From Polytrichum commune (Eukaryota; Streptophyta; Polytrichopsida; Polytrichales; Polytrichaceae), in the NCBI GenBank assembly GCA_950295325.1, contig OX485809.1, positions 16,678,001 to 16,742,000 on the forward strand: a DNA stretch of 64,000 bases, given 5' to 3'. The notes below the pieces were generated by a model, which was not told where the DNA came from, did no database searches, and saw nothing but the letters and a program-made list of their open reading frames with translations. Positions 47,401 through 60,755 of this stretch are shown piece by piece (position 1 is the first letter of the stretch; the number at the start of each line of letters is the position of its first letter). The position numbers were made by a program, and so were the translations under genes.

Positions 47401-50400
47401 TTCTCCAAGCCGCAGACTTGGCAGGCCATTGGTTTTTTGCCGAACTGAAAGTGATTGTCCATTGGAAAATGGTTATGCACGGCCTGTGGAGGGCATCCAT
47501 GTCCTGGTGGATATGCGACAGATGCAGGTCTAGCTTGCTATAACCCGCTGCTCTTGCACAACAGAATGCTCTAAAGGCAATGCAGTATTCTATTGGCCAC
47601 CCTTAGCTAGAGTGCAATATAGCATCCGTGAGTGGTGTAGTGGGTATTCTCCCTGGACATTTAAGTTGAAAATTGGTAGATGGGAAAAAAGCTTTGTCGA
47701 TGAGGTGTTGACTAATGAGCTTGCCACTCACCTATGCTTCGCATTCATGCGTGTATCCAAGGACCTTGTTTCTTTGATATATTCTTTAAGTTAGAATAGA
47801 AAGAGAACGTCCTTGCACATGCTGAAGAATGCTACAAACCGGTTTGTTGCTGGACTGGGCTCCCTGCCCACCAGGGTCCTGTGTTGTCCTTGTGACCAGT
47901 GGGGTTAGGAAGAGCATTCCAATATGGATAATTGGATTGCCAAGCTTGTGCTTCGTCTCTTGTGGAAGCAACTAAACAAGGATGAAAGGCTGGGACATTG
48001 CGAACCCTGCACTTGCTTCCAACCCAATTCCACAATTTAAATTCTACTTGCAGCCCTCCTTCCCTTAACAATAACACTTATTTTGATTTAGGTGCTGAGC
48101 CTAGACAATCTCTTGGAATTCTGTCTCTGCAAAGGGCCATTTAAAAGGGCAGTAAAGTGGGAGCATATGTGGAATGGAAGAGGCTCCTTCAGAGAATATT
48201 ATTTGGGTTAATATCATAGCATCCTTGAAGAACTTGTCAATGTGCAAATTGGAGTTTACAAATTATCTTCTGGATGAATGCAGGTCATAGAGTTTGAAGA
48301 TCGGTTTGTTGTTCCTCTGCCGCCTCCGGACCCATTGCGCAACTATACTGCTGCAGCTTCCCGTGGAGGAGTAGATCGCACAGATATCAAGCCCTTGCTT
48401 ATTACCCAGCCCGAAGGTCCTAGCTTTCGGGTCAATGGATATGCAGTGGAGTGGCAGAAGGTACATGATAGAGAAGATGAATATCATAATTGCATGCTGC
48501 TATGCTGTTAGATGGATCATGAGACTAAACTTAGGTCAGATCAGGACACTTAGAATTTACAGTCGTAATTATTTGGAGGGCTGTAAATAATATTCCATAA
48601 GGTTATACTACTCGAACTGATGAGGAAATTTGTGATTGGGCAGTGGAACTTTCGTGTGGGATTTACTCCTCGAGAGGGCTTGGTTATCCATTCAGTTGCG
48701 TATGATGATGGCAGCCGGGGCAGGCGTTCAGTTGCACATCGCCTCAGCTTTGTGGAAATGGTTGTACCTTATGGAGACCCGCATGACCCACATTATCGGA
48801 AGAATGCTTTTGATGCAGGAGAAGATGGGCTTGGCAAGAATGCACATTCTTTAAAGCGTGTAAGTTGGAATGTAGAGTTTTAGGCAAACAGGATGTTTAT
48901 GTAGTTTTCAGTCAAACATTGCAATTGAAGCCCAAATTAGGTTTCATCAAGTAAAGTTCATGGCTTTAAGGTTATTGACTTGTTAGGTTCCACTCTGGAG
49001 AACACTCGTTTTTTTATCTTGGTCTACAGCATACATATTTCATGTGAGCCTGTGCATGCCCTGGATTGGCCTGCCAGGGTATATGCTGAAGGGTGTCGAT
49101 TTGTTTCCAGTTATGAAGATAATAGTCTTGACGAACATGAGTGCACGGAAGGACACCACTTTTGTAAGTTAGTTTGTTAGAGTTCTTGCTCTTGGCTGAG
49201 TGGGCTCCTTTAAAATTGTGCAGGGCTGTGATTGTCTTGGTTACATCAAGTACTTTGATGCTCATTTCACCAATTTCCTTGGAGGAGTGGAGACACTGGA
49301 GAACTGTGTTTGCATGCACGAGGAAGACAATGGTATTTTGTGGAAACATCAGGATTGGCGGACTGGTATGACTGAAGTCCGGCGGTCGCGGCGACTCACT
49401 GTCTCCTTTTTTTGCACTGTTGCCAACTATGAATATGGATTTTTCTGGCACTTCTATCAGGTTCATTGCCTACTCCTTTACATCCTTTGTATGCTGAAGA
49501 AGGATGTCATGGTAGTTTGCCAAGTTGTAGCCAGCTGCTGCAGAGGTTCAGGGTTCCAAAGTAAAAACCATGGTCAATCACCTGCTTAACTTGAAAAGTA
49601 TCAGGAAATCTATTCATTCACATAGTGCTTCATGCTAGCACTGAATATGAAGAGGTTTCTTCACGAGATATAAGCAATCAGGGTAGTGAAACTCTGGTAA
49701 ACCTTTATGATGTCCAATGATGATAAATCTAGACACATTACACCAAACATCTGATTTAGTTTGGCATTAAAATCGATGTGCCATGTTGATTCGAGGGGTT
49801 TCTATGACTTGTGTGCACCAAGTGTCCTATGACAGCCTCTCTAGTTGCCACCCAATAATTACAAGACAATTAGTGCGCGTTGATGATGAATGGTGTGGGC
49901 CACACTAAATCAGATGTTTAGTGTGGTGAGTACAAGTTACTGTACAATTATCCACTCTATTGCGTGAGTGAGGCTCTTGGTGTAGTGGACAGTTGGCATG
50001 ATGTTTGGTAATTGTTTGCAGGATGGGCACATTGAGGCAGAGGTAAAGCTGACAGGTATTCTTAGTCTTGGAGCATTGAAAGCAGATGAGAATCGTAGAC
50101 AAGGGACTGTTATAGCACCTGGATTATATGCCCCGGTGCATCAGCACTTTTTTGTTGCACGACTTGATATGGCTGTTGACTGCAATCCTGGCGAAGGTTT
50201 AAATCAGGTGTGTAGTCAGAGTTGAATAATTTCAAAATCTTAAAGTGCACATTCCAGCAAGTCTTGGCAAGGTTGCTGGAATAGTTCACCATAGGAAGTC
50301 ACAAATTTATTATTGCCACATGTTATTCTCACCTCAGAGTCTTGGACTGTCTTGCATGGTAGTTAGCATATGATTTAAACTTTGTGGAAATTGGAAACAT

Positions 50401-53240
50401 GTGTAATGGTTTTGACAAATGTGATTAAACTGGCTTTTATTGCGTGTTCTGATGGAGCTTATACAGGTTGTCGAAGTAAATATGAAGGTTGAAGAACCGG
50501 GACCGGATAACCCTCATAATAATGCGTTCTATGCTGAGGAGACTTTATTGAGGACAGAGTTGCAGGCGCAACGCGACTGTAATGCACTTTCTCATCGCCA
50601 TTGGATTGTAAGCTCCTTTCAAAGATCTGGTTGTTTTAGTTTTCCTTAATAGCTTTCTCTCCCTGATCAATACTGTAGTGCAAATGTGCACACATGCATA
50701 TTATTGTCTCTGCTGTAGAGATACTTCTGTTTGAATGATGAAACTACACAATCATGGGGGCGGACATCACTTTATGGATGGGGGTAAAATGGGTATGTAA
50801 ATAACTAAGGGTGGGTTTACATCAGGGTTTTGGGCCCTAGAAACTTGGGGTTCAATACACCCTCAATGGACCTTACTTTCTAACTCAATATTGGACCCAA
50901 GCTTTAAGAGTCATTTCTTAAACTATGAGGGCTATTTTCTTGAGTGGGGACCAACGAGATTTAGCAGGAAAGTGATGCCACATTAGTACTGCTTCAATTT
51001 TTGATACCTTGGAGCTGGATTCTAGTGTAAACTCACTGGGTCTTCACTTTTGCTCTTGACCAACACCATCACTTGATTTTTGAGTTTCTTTGGTCTGTAG
51101 TCGATATATTTAGATGGATTGGGTTTTATGGGTTGTGTGGTGCAGGTACGAAATACAAGGCAATTCAACCGAACTGGCCATTTAACTGGCTACAAGCTTA
51201 TGCCTGGCCGCAACTGTCTCCCTCTAGCAGGGCCAGATGCAAAGTTCTTAAGGCGAGCGGCTTTTCTAAACCACAACCTTTGGGTCACACAATATAAGCG
51301 CGATGAGTGCTTTCCAGGTGGAGAATTCCCGAACCAAAACCCTCGAGTAGGTGAAGGACTTCCAACATGGGTGAAGCAGGACCGCAAGCTGGAGGAGACA
51401 GACATAGTGCTCTGGTAAGTAGACGCTTCCTCACAAACTTCCAGAAGCAAAATCTGTGTAAAAATAATAATGAAATGTTGTGTAAATTATTGTGACATTT
51501 TAATAATTATGATGTTACATCACTCGGTATTAAAGTTATCTTTTAATTCAGCCAGAGTGTTGGTTGTTTTGCATACAATGCTTTCCATGTCCAGTAAGTG
51601 TTCAGTGCATGCTTGGAGTTGGTGTGGAGTTTTGAACAAAGACCTTTATATATTGGTTCAAGAGGTGCTAAAATGAGTTTGGCCTCCAATGAGCTAATAT
51701 GTAATGTTCTTCGTTTAAACCTCCACACCAACTCCAAGCATGCACTGAACATGGAAATTTTTGTATGCAAAACAACCCACTCCTGACCAAAATTGTGGAT
51801 GAATTACAGGGTAACTCTTGTTATTGTGTACCATACTATTAAGAGGCAAATTCCTTCATATAATCAAGACACATATGACATTATACACCACCCCCTTTGG
51901 AAGTTTTTGTTTTTAGCCTCAACACCAAATGTTGTACTCTAGGATGTCTACTCCTTTTTTTTGAAGACATCTTTCACTGGCGATTTGGCTAAATCTGTTC
52001 TAATGTCTTTTGGAGAGTCATTTCAGATTTTGGAAGGGATGGATATCTCTAGCAAGTTGAGAACCTTGTTTTTAAATTTCTGATGCCCTTGAATTGCAAA
52101 TCAACACAGTGAGGATCAAAAGGATTCTTATCTAGGTTGGGAACCTTATGTGTTTAGATACATCTAATGGCATTCATGTGCTTGGTGCCTGTAGGTATGT
52201 CTTTGGTGTAACTCATGTGCCACGACTAGAGGATTGGCCTGTAATGCCTGTGGAGCATGTTGGCTTCACCCTTGTGGTAAGTGCCCCCTTTCAACCCATA
52301 TTTTATTTAATGTGTCAATTGGGCTTGGAACTACATCTGTCACACTCATTACTGTAGCCCACTATAATTTTGACAATCTATCACTGTCTCTTACAGAACA
52401 TGAAATGTAGTGGGTTGAAAGATATAATTAATATGTATCATTAAATTATTAGATCATTTTATATCAGAATATGAGTGATTCAATAGTTTATACGCCACGC
52501 TAATTTTTACACCACATATAAATTACAATGAGCCACAGTACTTTCTACCCATGCTAACTTTCAGCCCACAGTAGTAGGTGTGCAAGGTGCACAGTTGCAA
52601 CTTTTGCCAGTGAAACTTATACCGCACTTTGGTTTTTGTACCTAGGTTCATCAGATCTGGCCCTTGGGAAAAAGATCTAACTTCCTATTCACTTTTTAGA
52701 AGACATTTTGTTTGAGAATTTGAAGTTTAAGAGGGATCTTTAATGTTTGGCATGCCAAAATGAGTCGATACTGAAAGTTCTTCGTTCAAACCTCCACACT
52801 GACTCCATGCATGCACCTGAGAACTTAGTGAACATGGAAAGTTTTGTATGCAAAACAATTGACTCCTGATTAAAACTCGGGTTGAATTAAAGGATTACTC
52901 TAATGGATTGATCAGATTTAGGGACAAATATCTTGCAATCAAGCCGAATGTTAGTATTACAGAGGGCTAGTTAATGTGATCACTTTCTGGAATACGAAGC
53001 TGACAACTGTCCTTGCATATAGCCAGTTCAAAACCTAACCTTTAGGTCGAGTATTGTGTTTTTTTGTGAAAAGAGAAACTGATGAGTTGGAAGTGGCTCC
53101 TTGTGCAGCCACATGGGTTCTTTAATTGCTCGCCAGCTGTGGATATTCCGCCAAGCGAGTTAGCGGTTGATGATGTGGGAGTCAAGGAAGCCCCTGTAAA
53201 AAGAGATTCTATGCAACCCAATATTATGTCAAAACTTTAG
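44493..53240 (+). CDS. CuAO: Peroxisomal copper-containing primary amine oxidase (13 exons)
   Basis: Exons: 44,493-44,925; 45,407-45,519; 45,855-46,163; 46,845-46,957; 47,374-47,527; 48,284-48,460; 48,644-48,859; 49,224-49,460; 50,022-50,207; 50,467-50,607; 51,146-51,414; 52,195-52,276; 53,109-53,240. All junctions are GT-AG and in phase, giving 853 residues. The enzyme oxidises polyamines such as putrescine to aminoaldehydes, releasing ammonia and hydrogen peroxide. Visible hallmarks: TVANYEY, whose first Tyr (about 574) becomes topaquinone; catalytic Asp about 490 in NAFDAGE; copper ligands His 624 and 626 in VHQHFF and His 790 in [13 protein letters not shown]. The C-terminus is SKL, a peroxisomal type 1 signal. 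The first ~145 residues are low-complexity (Ala, Gly and Gln runs from CAG repeats) and poorly conserved in the family, so the start codon is the least certain part. The gene is intact. Confidence 0.95.
44622..44735 (+). repeat. CAG/GGA trinucleotide repeats in coding exon 1
   Basis: Interrupted (GCA/CAG) and (GGA) runs encode poly-Ala, poly-Gly and poly-Gln tracts in the amine oxidase N-terminus. Length variation between alleles is likely. Confidence 0.85.
46425..46691. mobile_element. Foldback MITE in amine oxidase intron 3, copy 1
   Basis: Ends GGTTGTTTTGCATAC and GTATTGCAAACAACC are inverted. The interior shares GGCATGCCAAAATGAGT and a CCTCCAAGCATGC stretch with copies in introns 11 and 12 of the same gene. 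Confidence 0.65.
49740..49930. mobile_element. Foldback element in amine oxidase intron 8
   Basis: CACCAAACATCTGATTTAGT at the left is the inverse of ACTAAATCAGATGTTTAGTG at the right, with about 190 bases between the outer ends. The interior is unrelated to the intron 3/11/12 family. Likely a MITE. Confidence 0.6.
51553..51786. mobile_element. Foldback MITE in amine oxidase intron 11, copy 2
   Basis: Left arm GGTTGTTTTGCATAC and a GTTCAGTGCATGCTTGGAG stretch; right arm the inverse, CTCCAAGCATGCACTGAAC and GTATGCAAAACAACC. It is the most complete copy, about 235 bp with arms of roughly 80 bp. Confidence 0.75.
52741..52870. mobile_element. Half copy of the foldback MITE in amine oxidase intron 12, copy 3
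   Basis: Contains GGCATGCCAAAATGAGT, TTCAAACCTCCACACTGAC and GTATGCAAAACAATT as in the right halves of copies 1 and 2. No left arm found. Confidence 0.6.
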
Positions 53241-53769
53241 AAACCACCAAACCATTTGTACTATGGGTATAATACCTACCTTGTAGGCTCCCGACTCTTC
53301 TTCTTATGCACCCTTACCAATAGAGATGTTCCATACTTTTTTTTTTTATTGCTGGACACAGAAGGGATATGTGCTTACTGTCCTTTCTACTAAAAGGAGA
53401 ATGTAAGTTGCAATAGTTAAAATATATTGTTGGAGCGATCCCAAAACCAAAGCCCAGAGGAGCTGGTGGATTGGGATGAGAGCTCCAGCTTCTCTATGCA
53501 GCAACATGCTCACCTGCAATTATAATGGGTGCATGACACTGTACAAAGTGACTCATCAAGAGAGTAAATCAGAATCCACTTACCATTGTGTACTTCTTTG
53601 TGTCTGTGGCACCGCCAGATTGTGCAAACCGGTGTCGGATCGTGTTGAATTTTGGTGTGTTTTATATGCCTTGAGTTGCCCTTCTGTAGTTCATGACCCA
53701 AACTCTGGTTTTTGTTGTCCGCCCTTGCTTTGAATCCTTGCTTTGTCATGCTGTTTCTTTCCCGTTTAT
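53241..53769. other. 3' flank of the amine oxidase gene
   Basis: Holds the 3' untranslated region and terminator, which I cannot delimit. An 85-codon open frame at 53,476-53,733 has no recognisable family. Confidence 0.4.
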
Positions 53770-54145
53770 GATAAGAAGCTTTCACATGCAAGTAAGTTAC
53801 CAAATTATGTTACCTCTCCTGCTCATCGAATTCACATACTGCCATGACAGATCCCCCAAACAAGTCCTCACACATTAACATACCAAATATGATCCACTAA
53901 TTAACACCATACAAAACAATGGTTGGAAAACGAACGCCCTCATTACTATCGCAGCAAGGGTAAGAGGGGTTATACACAAACATTTAATTAACAAACTTGC
54001 CAACCTAAAAATCCCAAAATCAAACATTAAAACATTCACAAAAAATACACACCAGAATGCCATCAAGTGCCTTACATATCTTGTCCTAAACAAAAGAAAA
54101 CTCAACAATAAACAAGAAAACATTAGAACCGTGAGGCTTTGTCCT
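53770..54145 (+). pseudogene. Fragment of a transposon-type ORF
   Basis: Reading through one stop, the plus strand gives IEFTYCHDRSPKQ, then NNGWKTNALITIAARVRGVI, HKHLINKLANLKIPKSNI and NAIKCLTYLVLNKRKLNN. This is a hydrophilic, clearly protein-like series of about 110 codons. The style is that of a repetitive transposon-encoded protein, but I cannot name the family. It is truncated at both ends and has at least one stop. Confidence 0.4.
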
Positions 54146-54365
54146 TTACTATGAAAGACTACAATTATAGTTGCCCACTTTGCGCATGCCAATTCATGGC
54201 TATTTACTATACCAAACCTTTCTTGGATTTTGTGCACCTTCTTCTCAAATGCAGGTCAAGGATTTTGATATCACCCGAAATTTTTAGAATAAATAATCAA
54301 GAATTGCCGAAATAACTATAGTTAACTAGATTTCTTTCAATGCATTTTAGGGAGCAATTATAGTT

Positions 54366-54432
54366 CTATATATACATATACATACATACACACATATACA
54401 TATACATACATACACACATATACATATATAAT
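54366..54432. repeat. TA/CA-rich microsatellite
   Basis: Two near-identical 28-base blocks of (ATACAT)/(ACAC) units. Confidence 0.85.
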
Positions 54433-54769
54433 TATAGTTAACATCCACATTAAATAAAGTGGACCAAAAATAACAAGAACAAGTAACGTCCAAGTGTGAA
54501 CGCAAAGTGGTTAGGAAATTTGCTCTTGAAACGAAGAAGTTGATGGATAGCCTCTGTCTTATAGACAGAGCCAACAAACACTTGTCCCCCCACTTCAATG
54601 ACTTTGGGATAACTAGTACACCACCAAAGCCTACCACCTAAAGGAGGCAAAACACCTTAAGTTGCATCACAAACAATTAAAATCAACATTAGGCCAAGGG
54701 GCTCACATTCACGCCGGTACCCAGATACGGGAGTTAATTTTCTTTTCTTTTTATTTTTTCTTTTGTGTT

Positions 54770-54930
54770 CTTGTAAGTAAGGTATGTGGGCCTTATTTGG
54801 TTACTTTTCTTATATCGGGCCTATCTTCGAGTAACTTGTGGCTAACCTGTGCATCTGAGAACGGACTTGAGGAAGACATCCTTGAATATTACTAACTACT
54901 CTAGACTCGGTAGTCTACACAATTGGATGA
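54770..54930. repeat. Dispersed repeat, fragment copy 3
   Basis: GGGCCTTATTTGGTTACTTTTC and GAGAACGGACTTGAGGAAGACAT-type stretches match 59,868-59,960. Confidence 0.45.
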
Positions 54931-57900
54931 CATGGGAATAGGCATGTGCACTTTTATCATAGATTTGCTAATGACAATAAATTCACTATCATAAATCTTG
55001 TATTAGAAGATGGAGAACATGAAAAACTAACTAAATACAATCTGCCCTCCATAAGTGTTCACGTTTCTTATTAATAATTGGTCTATTTTATGTCCTATAT
55101 ACAAACATCATTTTTTTTTGAGAAAATGAACATTTGGATTAATTTGTTAATGGTTATTTTATTCTATTTCTATTTACAGTAATTTATATTCAAATAGGAA
55201 CACGATTTTATTTTTACGCATCAGTTTGTTCCTTTTATAAAATTTTATTAGAATAAACAACTAACATTTTGGATGGGTTTGTTTGATAATGTTTTAACAC
55301 ATCTTATTTTATGATGGCACAAAATATGTAATTACTAAAATTACAAATTTGAAATATTGACTTTTCTTTTGAAACAATAATGAAAACAAACATAAAGTTA
55401 AAAGTTAAAATGCTCTTCCATCTTTCATTGCATGCTCTATTTCCTAAAGCAATTTGGTTTTGTTATGATCAAATCACAAGACAAATCGATTCATGATCGA
55501 GTTGTACAAACGAAAATGAGAATATGTAGTCATGACCTTGGGGTATATCAAAATTGTGATTGTGCAAAAAGTTATATGTGAATATTGCATTTGGTTATTG
55601 TTGGATACTCCTTTTGTGTGTGGAAAGTTTGTACTTACCATGATCAAGCTTGTAATAGCTTGGCTTGCCTTATTGACTTAAAAGTTTTGTTCCCAACAAA
55701 GTTCAGTTGATTCTAATTTCTTCAAATATGGAAGATTATAGACTCGTTACAGATCCAATATCCGTAACTTAAACAACGGCGAAAATAACATTATGATGCA
55801 TACATGCGTCATGAACATTGTCATCACATGTGATGCATTTAGGCCTGAAATTTGGCATAGCCTCACCTCACACAAGTAGCAAGGCCCACACCATCCTTTT
55901 CCACAATATGATGTTTTTCAGAATCCATTGGATAAGAGGTTTAAGCATGGTTTATGTTGATTCCTATCACATCCGCTTCAAATTGGTTCAAGAATTGAAT
56001 GCAACTTGCATAGAATTTTCTCCCACTCTTTGTGATTGTATCACTTAGATTAAGACGAGGGGAATATAAGTGATGCCTCAAAATATATTCTCTTCCAATG
56101 TAACACATGCTAACCTATCCCAAAATGAGTTTGTGTAGTTTGACACCGTAGTTGGGTAGCTGGTTGGGCACAAGACATTTGACAAAATAGAATCATGATT
56201 ATTTTGGATAATAAACACATTTTGCAAGATGTACTTTTATTTGCTTTACACGATTACCAAAACATGGTAGTTTCTCACTCTACCATGTTTGCGTAGTGTT
56301 AATGATGCATTGCAAGATGCCAAATAAAGAAGGAATTCACATTGTATACTAAGTCATCCTCAAAGAATAGGGGTTAACATGAAATTGCAAGATCATGTAC
56401 TAAGAACTTGATCTACATCCCCAATAAAATTCTAGAATCTCAATATATACCATGTAAAAAATGCACTTACTTGAAATTGTGTACGATAAAGAATAGTCGG
56501 TGTATAAACAAAGCACCGACTCCCAAAAAAAACTTCATGATATACAATTTTTACACAAGAGACATGAACAAATTTTAGCAAAAAAATTTGAAGAAGCAAG
56601 TAGGTTTGGAGAGAAAATGTCTCATGAACAAATATTTGAACTTTGATTGTCTAGAGAAGAAATTTTTCTCTAAAGTGATGTTTTATTATAAATAAATCAA
56701 TAAATCAATAAATAAATTGCAGAATCATACATAATACCGTCTCAAACAACAATCTTGTGATTTGAGGTTCCTATGCATTTAACATGATAATTGCTCGTAA
56801 ACTTTTCATAGAAGAAGGGTTAAAAGAGAAAATGTGTTATGAACATATTTTTGGAGCTTGATTGTGTAAAGAAAATGTTTTTTTTTAATATAAATTTGAG
56901 AAACTAAGAAAGCTTAGACAATCAAACATAATACCACCTTCAAAAAAAATTGCGATTTGAAGTTGTTATACAAAAAAATACAAAAAAACATACAAGAGGA
57001 CTATCGGGAGTTCATCTTTCAAGTTTGCACATCCCACATGGATTGCAAAAACTACTCCCACTCTACTTTGGACCTCACCACACGGGTGATAGTCACTCAC
57101 AACTTTGTGTCGTGATTGGTTTAGCGTTATTGACAACCACCACACAACTGGAAGTTGAGGTCGTTGTTGAATGAATTATCTTCCAAAGTGCCACCTGCAA
57201 CTCTTGAGGAAGCTTTAAGGAAAATGCTTGGAAGAGAAGGTTGCAATTTCAAAAGTGCAGCCATATAAGTGAAATTCCATTAGGTTTTGTGGTGTTGGGC
57301 ACGCGAAAAGATAAGGGTCTTCACAAATTCATAGCCCAATTTCTAGCTAGAAGCTAGTGACTCAGTGCATGTCATTTGATTAAGCCCTTACATGATGATT
57401 TGTATCTCATATCTAGTTATAATTCACTGTGAATCGTGAACATGTACTACCTATTTCTTGAGTATTGTTGAACAAATTGTATTTGACAAAACGTATATAC
57501 AAAAGATGTTGGAATTTTCTAAATCTATATTCTAAAGTGTTCAACCAATTTTTTGCACTTTAAATAATTATTCAGGACAATTATGTTGGATTGGCTATCA
57601 TAATACATTTACCACTTCGGCACTAGTTACATTATTTTTAGGAAAACCATTTTTGGTAATTATATTTTCAAAATATCAAAAATTAATATGGAAAGTTTGA
57701 TTCTTCTTTTCAATATGGGATTGCCGAATCCAAAGTAAATATCTTTTTGCTTGTAAATATCTAAAATGGTAAAGGCACTACAACATTTGCCTATGGTATA
57801 AGTGTTGCTTTGCCGTCTCCACTCTTTGTATTGATATCATATTAATTCATGATTAAGCTTACTACAACTTGCTAGAATTGAACAAGAAGTTGTGATGGTG

Positions 57901-59302
57901 TTATGATATTATGATGATGAAGCTTGATTAATTATGAATTGTTATCACAAAATATAACAAATTTGAAATGTTGACGTTTGTTTCAAAGGAAACATAGTAT
58001 TTGTGAAATCATCACATTCACATGTGGCCTTTTTTTCAACGTTGACTCAGTTTTTAGTCTTGTGGAGTGCACTTGAATTTTGAAAAAAATTATAGTTGAC
58101 AAAAACTTGTGTGGTTTGCAATAGTTGTCTTCAAAGACCAATTCAAGGTGTCCGTCCTTGTATTCGAGAAAATGGCATATGTGATATTTTTGCGTGCCAT
58201 GTGACATTTAATCGAATACCATGTCAAGTACAAATTTGATGGGACCAAACTAGGCAAACAAGTGAGCCTATTTGAAATAGAGTTATTCATAAATAAAAAG
58301 GATGTGTAGATTCAACACTTTGATTCAATTTTGTATGAGACTAAATTGTCGCATGTGTTTTTTGCATGCTTGATTGTTAAAAAAACCAAGTTTTATGTAA
58401 ATGAGAAGCCCATTTGGTAAATGGAATGCCTTTAATATTTGAAAATGTCTATTCAAAAACAAAAAATACAAAATTTTAGAATATGAATGTCTAAAAATGT
58501 ATGCAATGCACTTTGTTATTGTATAGTATGTATACGACTACAATACATGCTCTATATACATGTACTTCATTTTTTTGAAAAACATTTGAGTTCTCTTATA
58601 AATGAAATGTTGGTGGAGTTTATATTCAAATATCATTTATAATATTATGTTTACAAACACTATATAACCAAGCTATGATGTAGTTACAAATATAGACTGG
58701 CCATTTTGTTACGTGATGATTCACTATATATGTATATATATATATTCACGAACTCTGCTTACTTATGTGCAATTAAGTCTCCCATGCTACTTTACCAACT
58801 TCTATATTATTTTACATAGTTACTAGGATTGCCCGTGGATGGAATAATTAACTTTGTCATTGACTATCTCATCCAATTTAATAGGATGGAACGGGTGGCC
58901 ATCCCGTGTCATGACAAAAATTATAGTTTTTTTAAAACCGACTAGTCAACCTGAAATTCAAGTCGTCCTCACTAGGCAACTACTCAATATGATCAATTAG
59001 CTTAAAAATCCAAGTCGACCGATTGATTTTTTTAGAACTTTTTTGTTTGAAGAATTGATTTTGATTTTGATTTTGATTTTTTATTTCTTTTGGGAGGGGG
59101 GTTGACTTGGGATAACGGAGCTAACATGGTGTACTATGATTTGTAGATTAGATCAGTTGACCAAAGTAGTCAATCGTTTTGCTTGGTCAATTTCAACCCT
59201 TTACAATTTTTATTTCCCTCTTGTCTAGACATACGGGACATGACATACCAGACGGGGAAAGTCTTGGTGTCTACTGTCACATGAACAAAAAAGAGATGTT
59301 TG

Positions 59303-59327
59303 TATGTGTGTGTGTGTGTGTGTGTGG
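59303..59327. repeat. (TG)n microsatellite
   Basis: About twelve TG units. Confidence 0.85.
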
Positions 59328-59849
59328 TGCTATACACACGAATAACAAAGTTACATGCTATGTGATATGGGTAATCTGCATGGTAAAGAGGCAACCTCTT
59401 TGCGAAGATAACTCGATTGCATATATGAAACAATTATAAATTAAAACAATTAAAACCTAGTCGCAATTGAGATTGTAGATGAGAGCATTATGATCTACCA
59501 AGCAATCAATTATCTATGTACTTGGAAGAGATCAATATAGGGCCACATACATGGTTTTGCTTTCAATGTTGGTTTGTTTCAAGAGAGTCGGTTGTGAAAA
59601 AACACTAATGAAAGCAACAATACCCTTGTGGCTCACTCATCATGTGGGGGGACGCATTAGAAATCGTATGTGGGTCATTAAATAGTTTTTATAAGGCAAT
59701 GTCTTATGCTTTGACAATCAAGCATGAAGTGTTATGAGGAAAGCACATTCTAGCAATAAAAGAGGATCAATCAAAATAGAGAAATCACTGTATTATTACA
59801 AGATAATAGAGCCCCTTCTTCATTTAGGTGCCTCTAAATCTACGTTGAT

Positions 59850-60755
59850 CGGTATAAGATATTTGGGCCTTACTTTTGTTTACTTTTCTTATCATACATG
59901 TCTATTTATGTGGTGTGGGGTTAGGTGTGTATCCAAGAACGGAAACCAAGAAGACATGTGGTTATAAGAGATTGGACTATGTGTTCAAATTTTGTTAATT
60001 GTCCTAAGCTCAACAATCAACATCTTAATTGGATGGGACCTATATGACCATTTAATAAGCTCAAGAATCTTCACTTTCATAACAAATTGGATATTCGTAT
60101 GAGCTTTGAGAACTATTATGAAGATGGCTACAATCACGATTTGGATTCGTCAATTATCTCACACTAAGGGCCGCTTTACACCTAGAGGTCGGGCCAATTC
60201 CCCTGAGGCCAATTGCATGAAATTTCAGCCCTTTTTGGGTTGGAGGTCGGCCCCAACTACACATTATAATAAGATTGTAATAGAGGCCAATTTTCCCATA
60301 TGTAAAGGCCTTAGGGCCAAGAAGCTAGGCTGATTCAATAAATATAGCACAATCCAACGGATCTAGCATAATCTAGCATAGAGCCGTTCAAGTTTCCACA
60401 TAATCCAATGGATATGGTTCGCTACAAAAATAAATATTATATATATTTTTAAAAAGTTTTTTTTTATTGAGATTTGACATCGGCCCCAAGGCCAAGAATT
60501 GGCCTTCCATTTTGGGTGCACCCAATTCAATGAGCTCGGGCCGTGTCATACCATGCATTTTTTGATTAAAAAAAATTCATACCACCAAATCGGCCCGTCT
60601 TCTAGGTGTAAAGGGGTTGGGGCCGATTTCAGCCTTTTGGCCAATCACAAGTAAGGATTTCGAGCCTCTTACACAACGAATTGGCCCGGCCTCTAGGTGT
60701 AAAGCGGCCCTAATTATATGTTTCAAATCCTATGAGAAGTGGGTGCCTATCTAAT
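59850..60755. repeat. Dispersed repeat, copy 2, interrupted by MITE D
   Basis: The left part (to 60,167) and the right part (from 60,711) join to match the uninterrupted copy at 42,600-42,900. Confidence 0.55.
60168..60710. mobile_element. 543-bp MITE, PIF/Harbinger-like, copy D (second family)
   Basis: Termini GGGCCGCTTTACACCTAGAG and its complement CTCTAGGTGTAAAGCGGCCC, arms about 28 bp, flanked by TAA at 60,165-60,167 and 60,711-60,713. The tips resemble copies A-C (GGGCC.CTT.ACAC) but the body differs. It also has an internal TCTAGGTGTAAA subterminal copy near 60,603. The empty site is seen in the paralogous repeat at 42,860. Confidence 0.85.

Larger units (their letters stand above)
54146..59849. 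other. AT-rich intergenic DNA, no gene recognised
   Basis: Contains a (CATATACATA)n microsatellite at 54,366-54,432, a dispersed-repeat fragment at 54,770-54,930, an (AT)n run near 58,726-58,744 and a (TG)n run at 59,303-59,327. Open frames are short and without signature. Confidence 0.5.
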
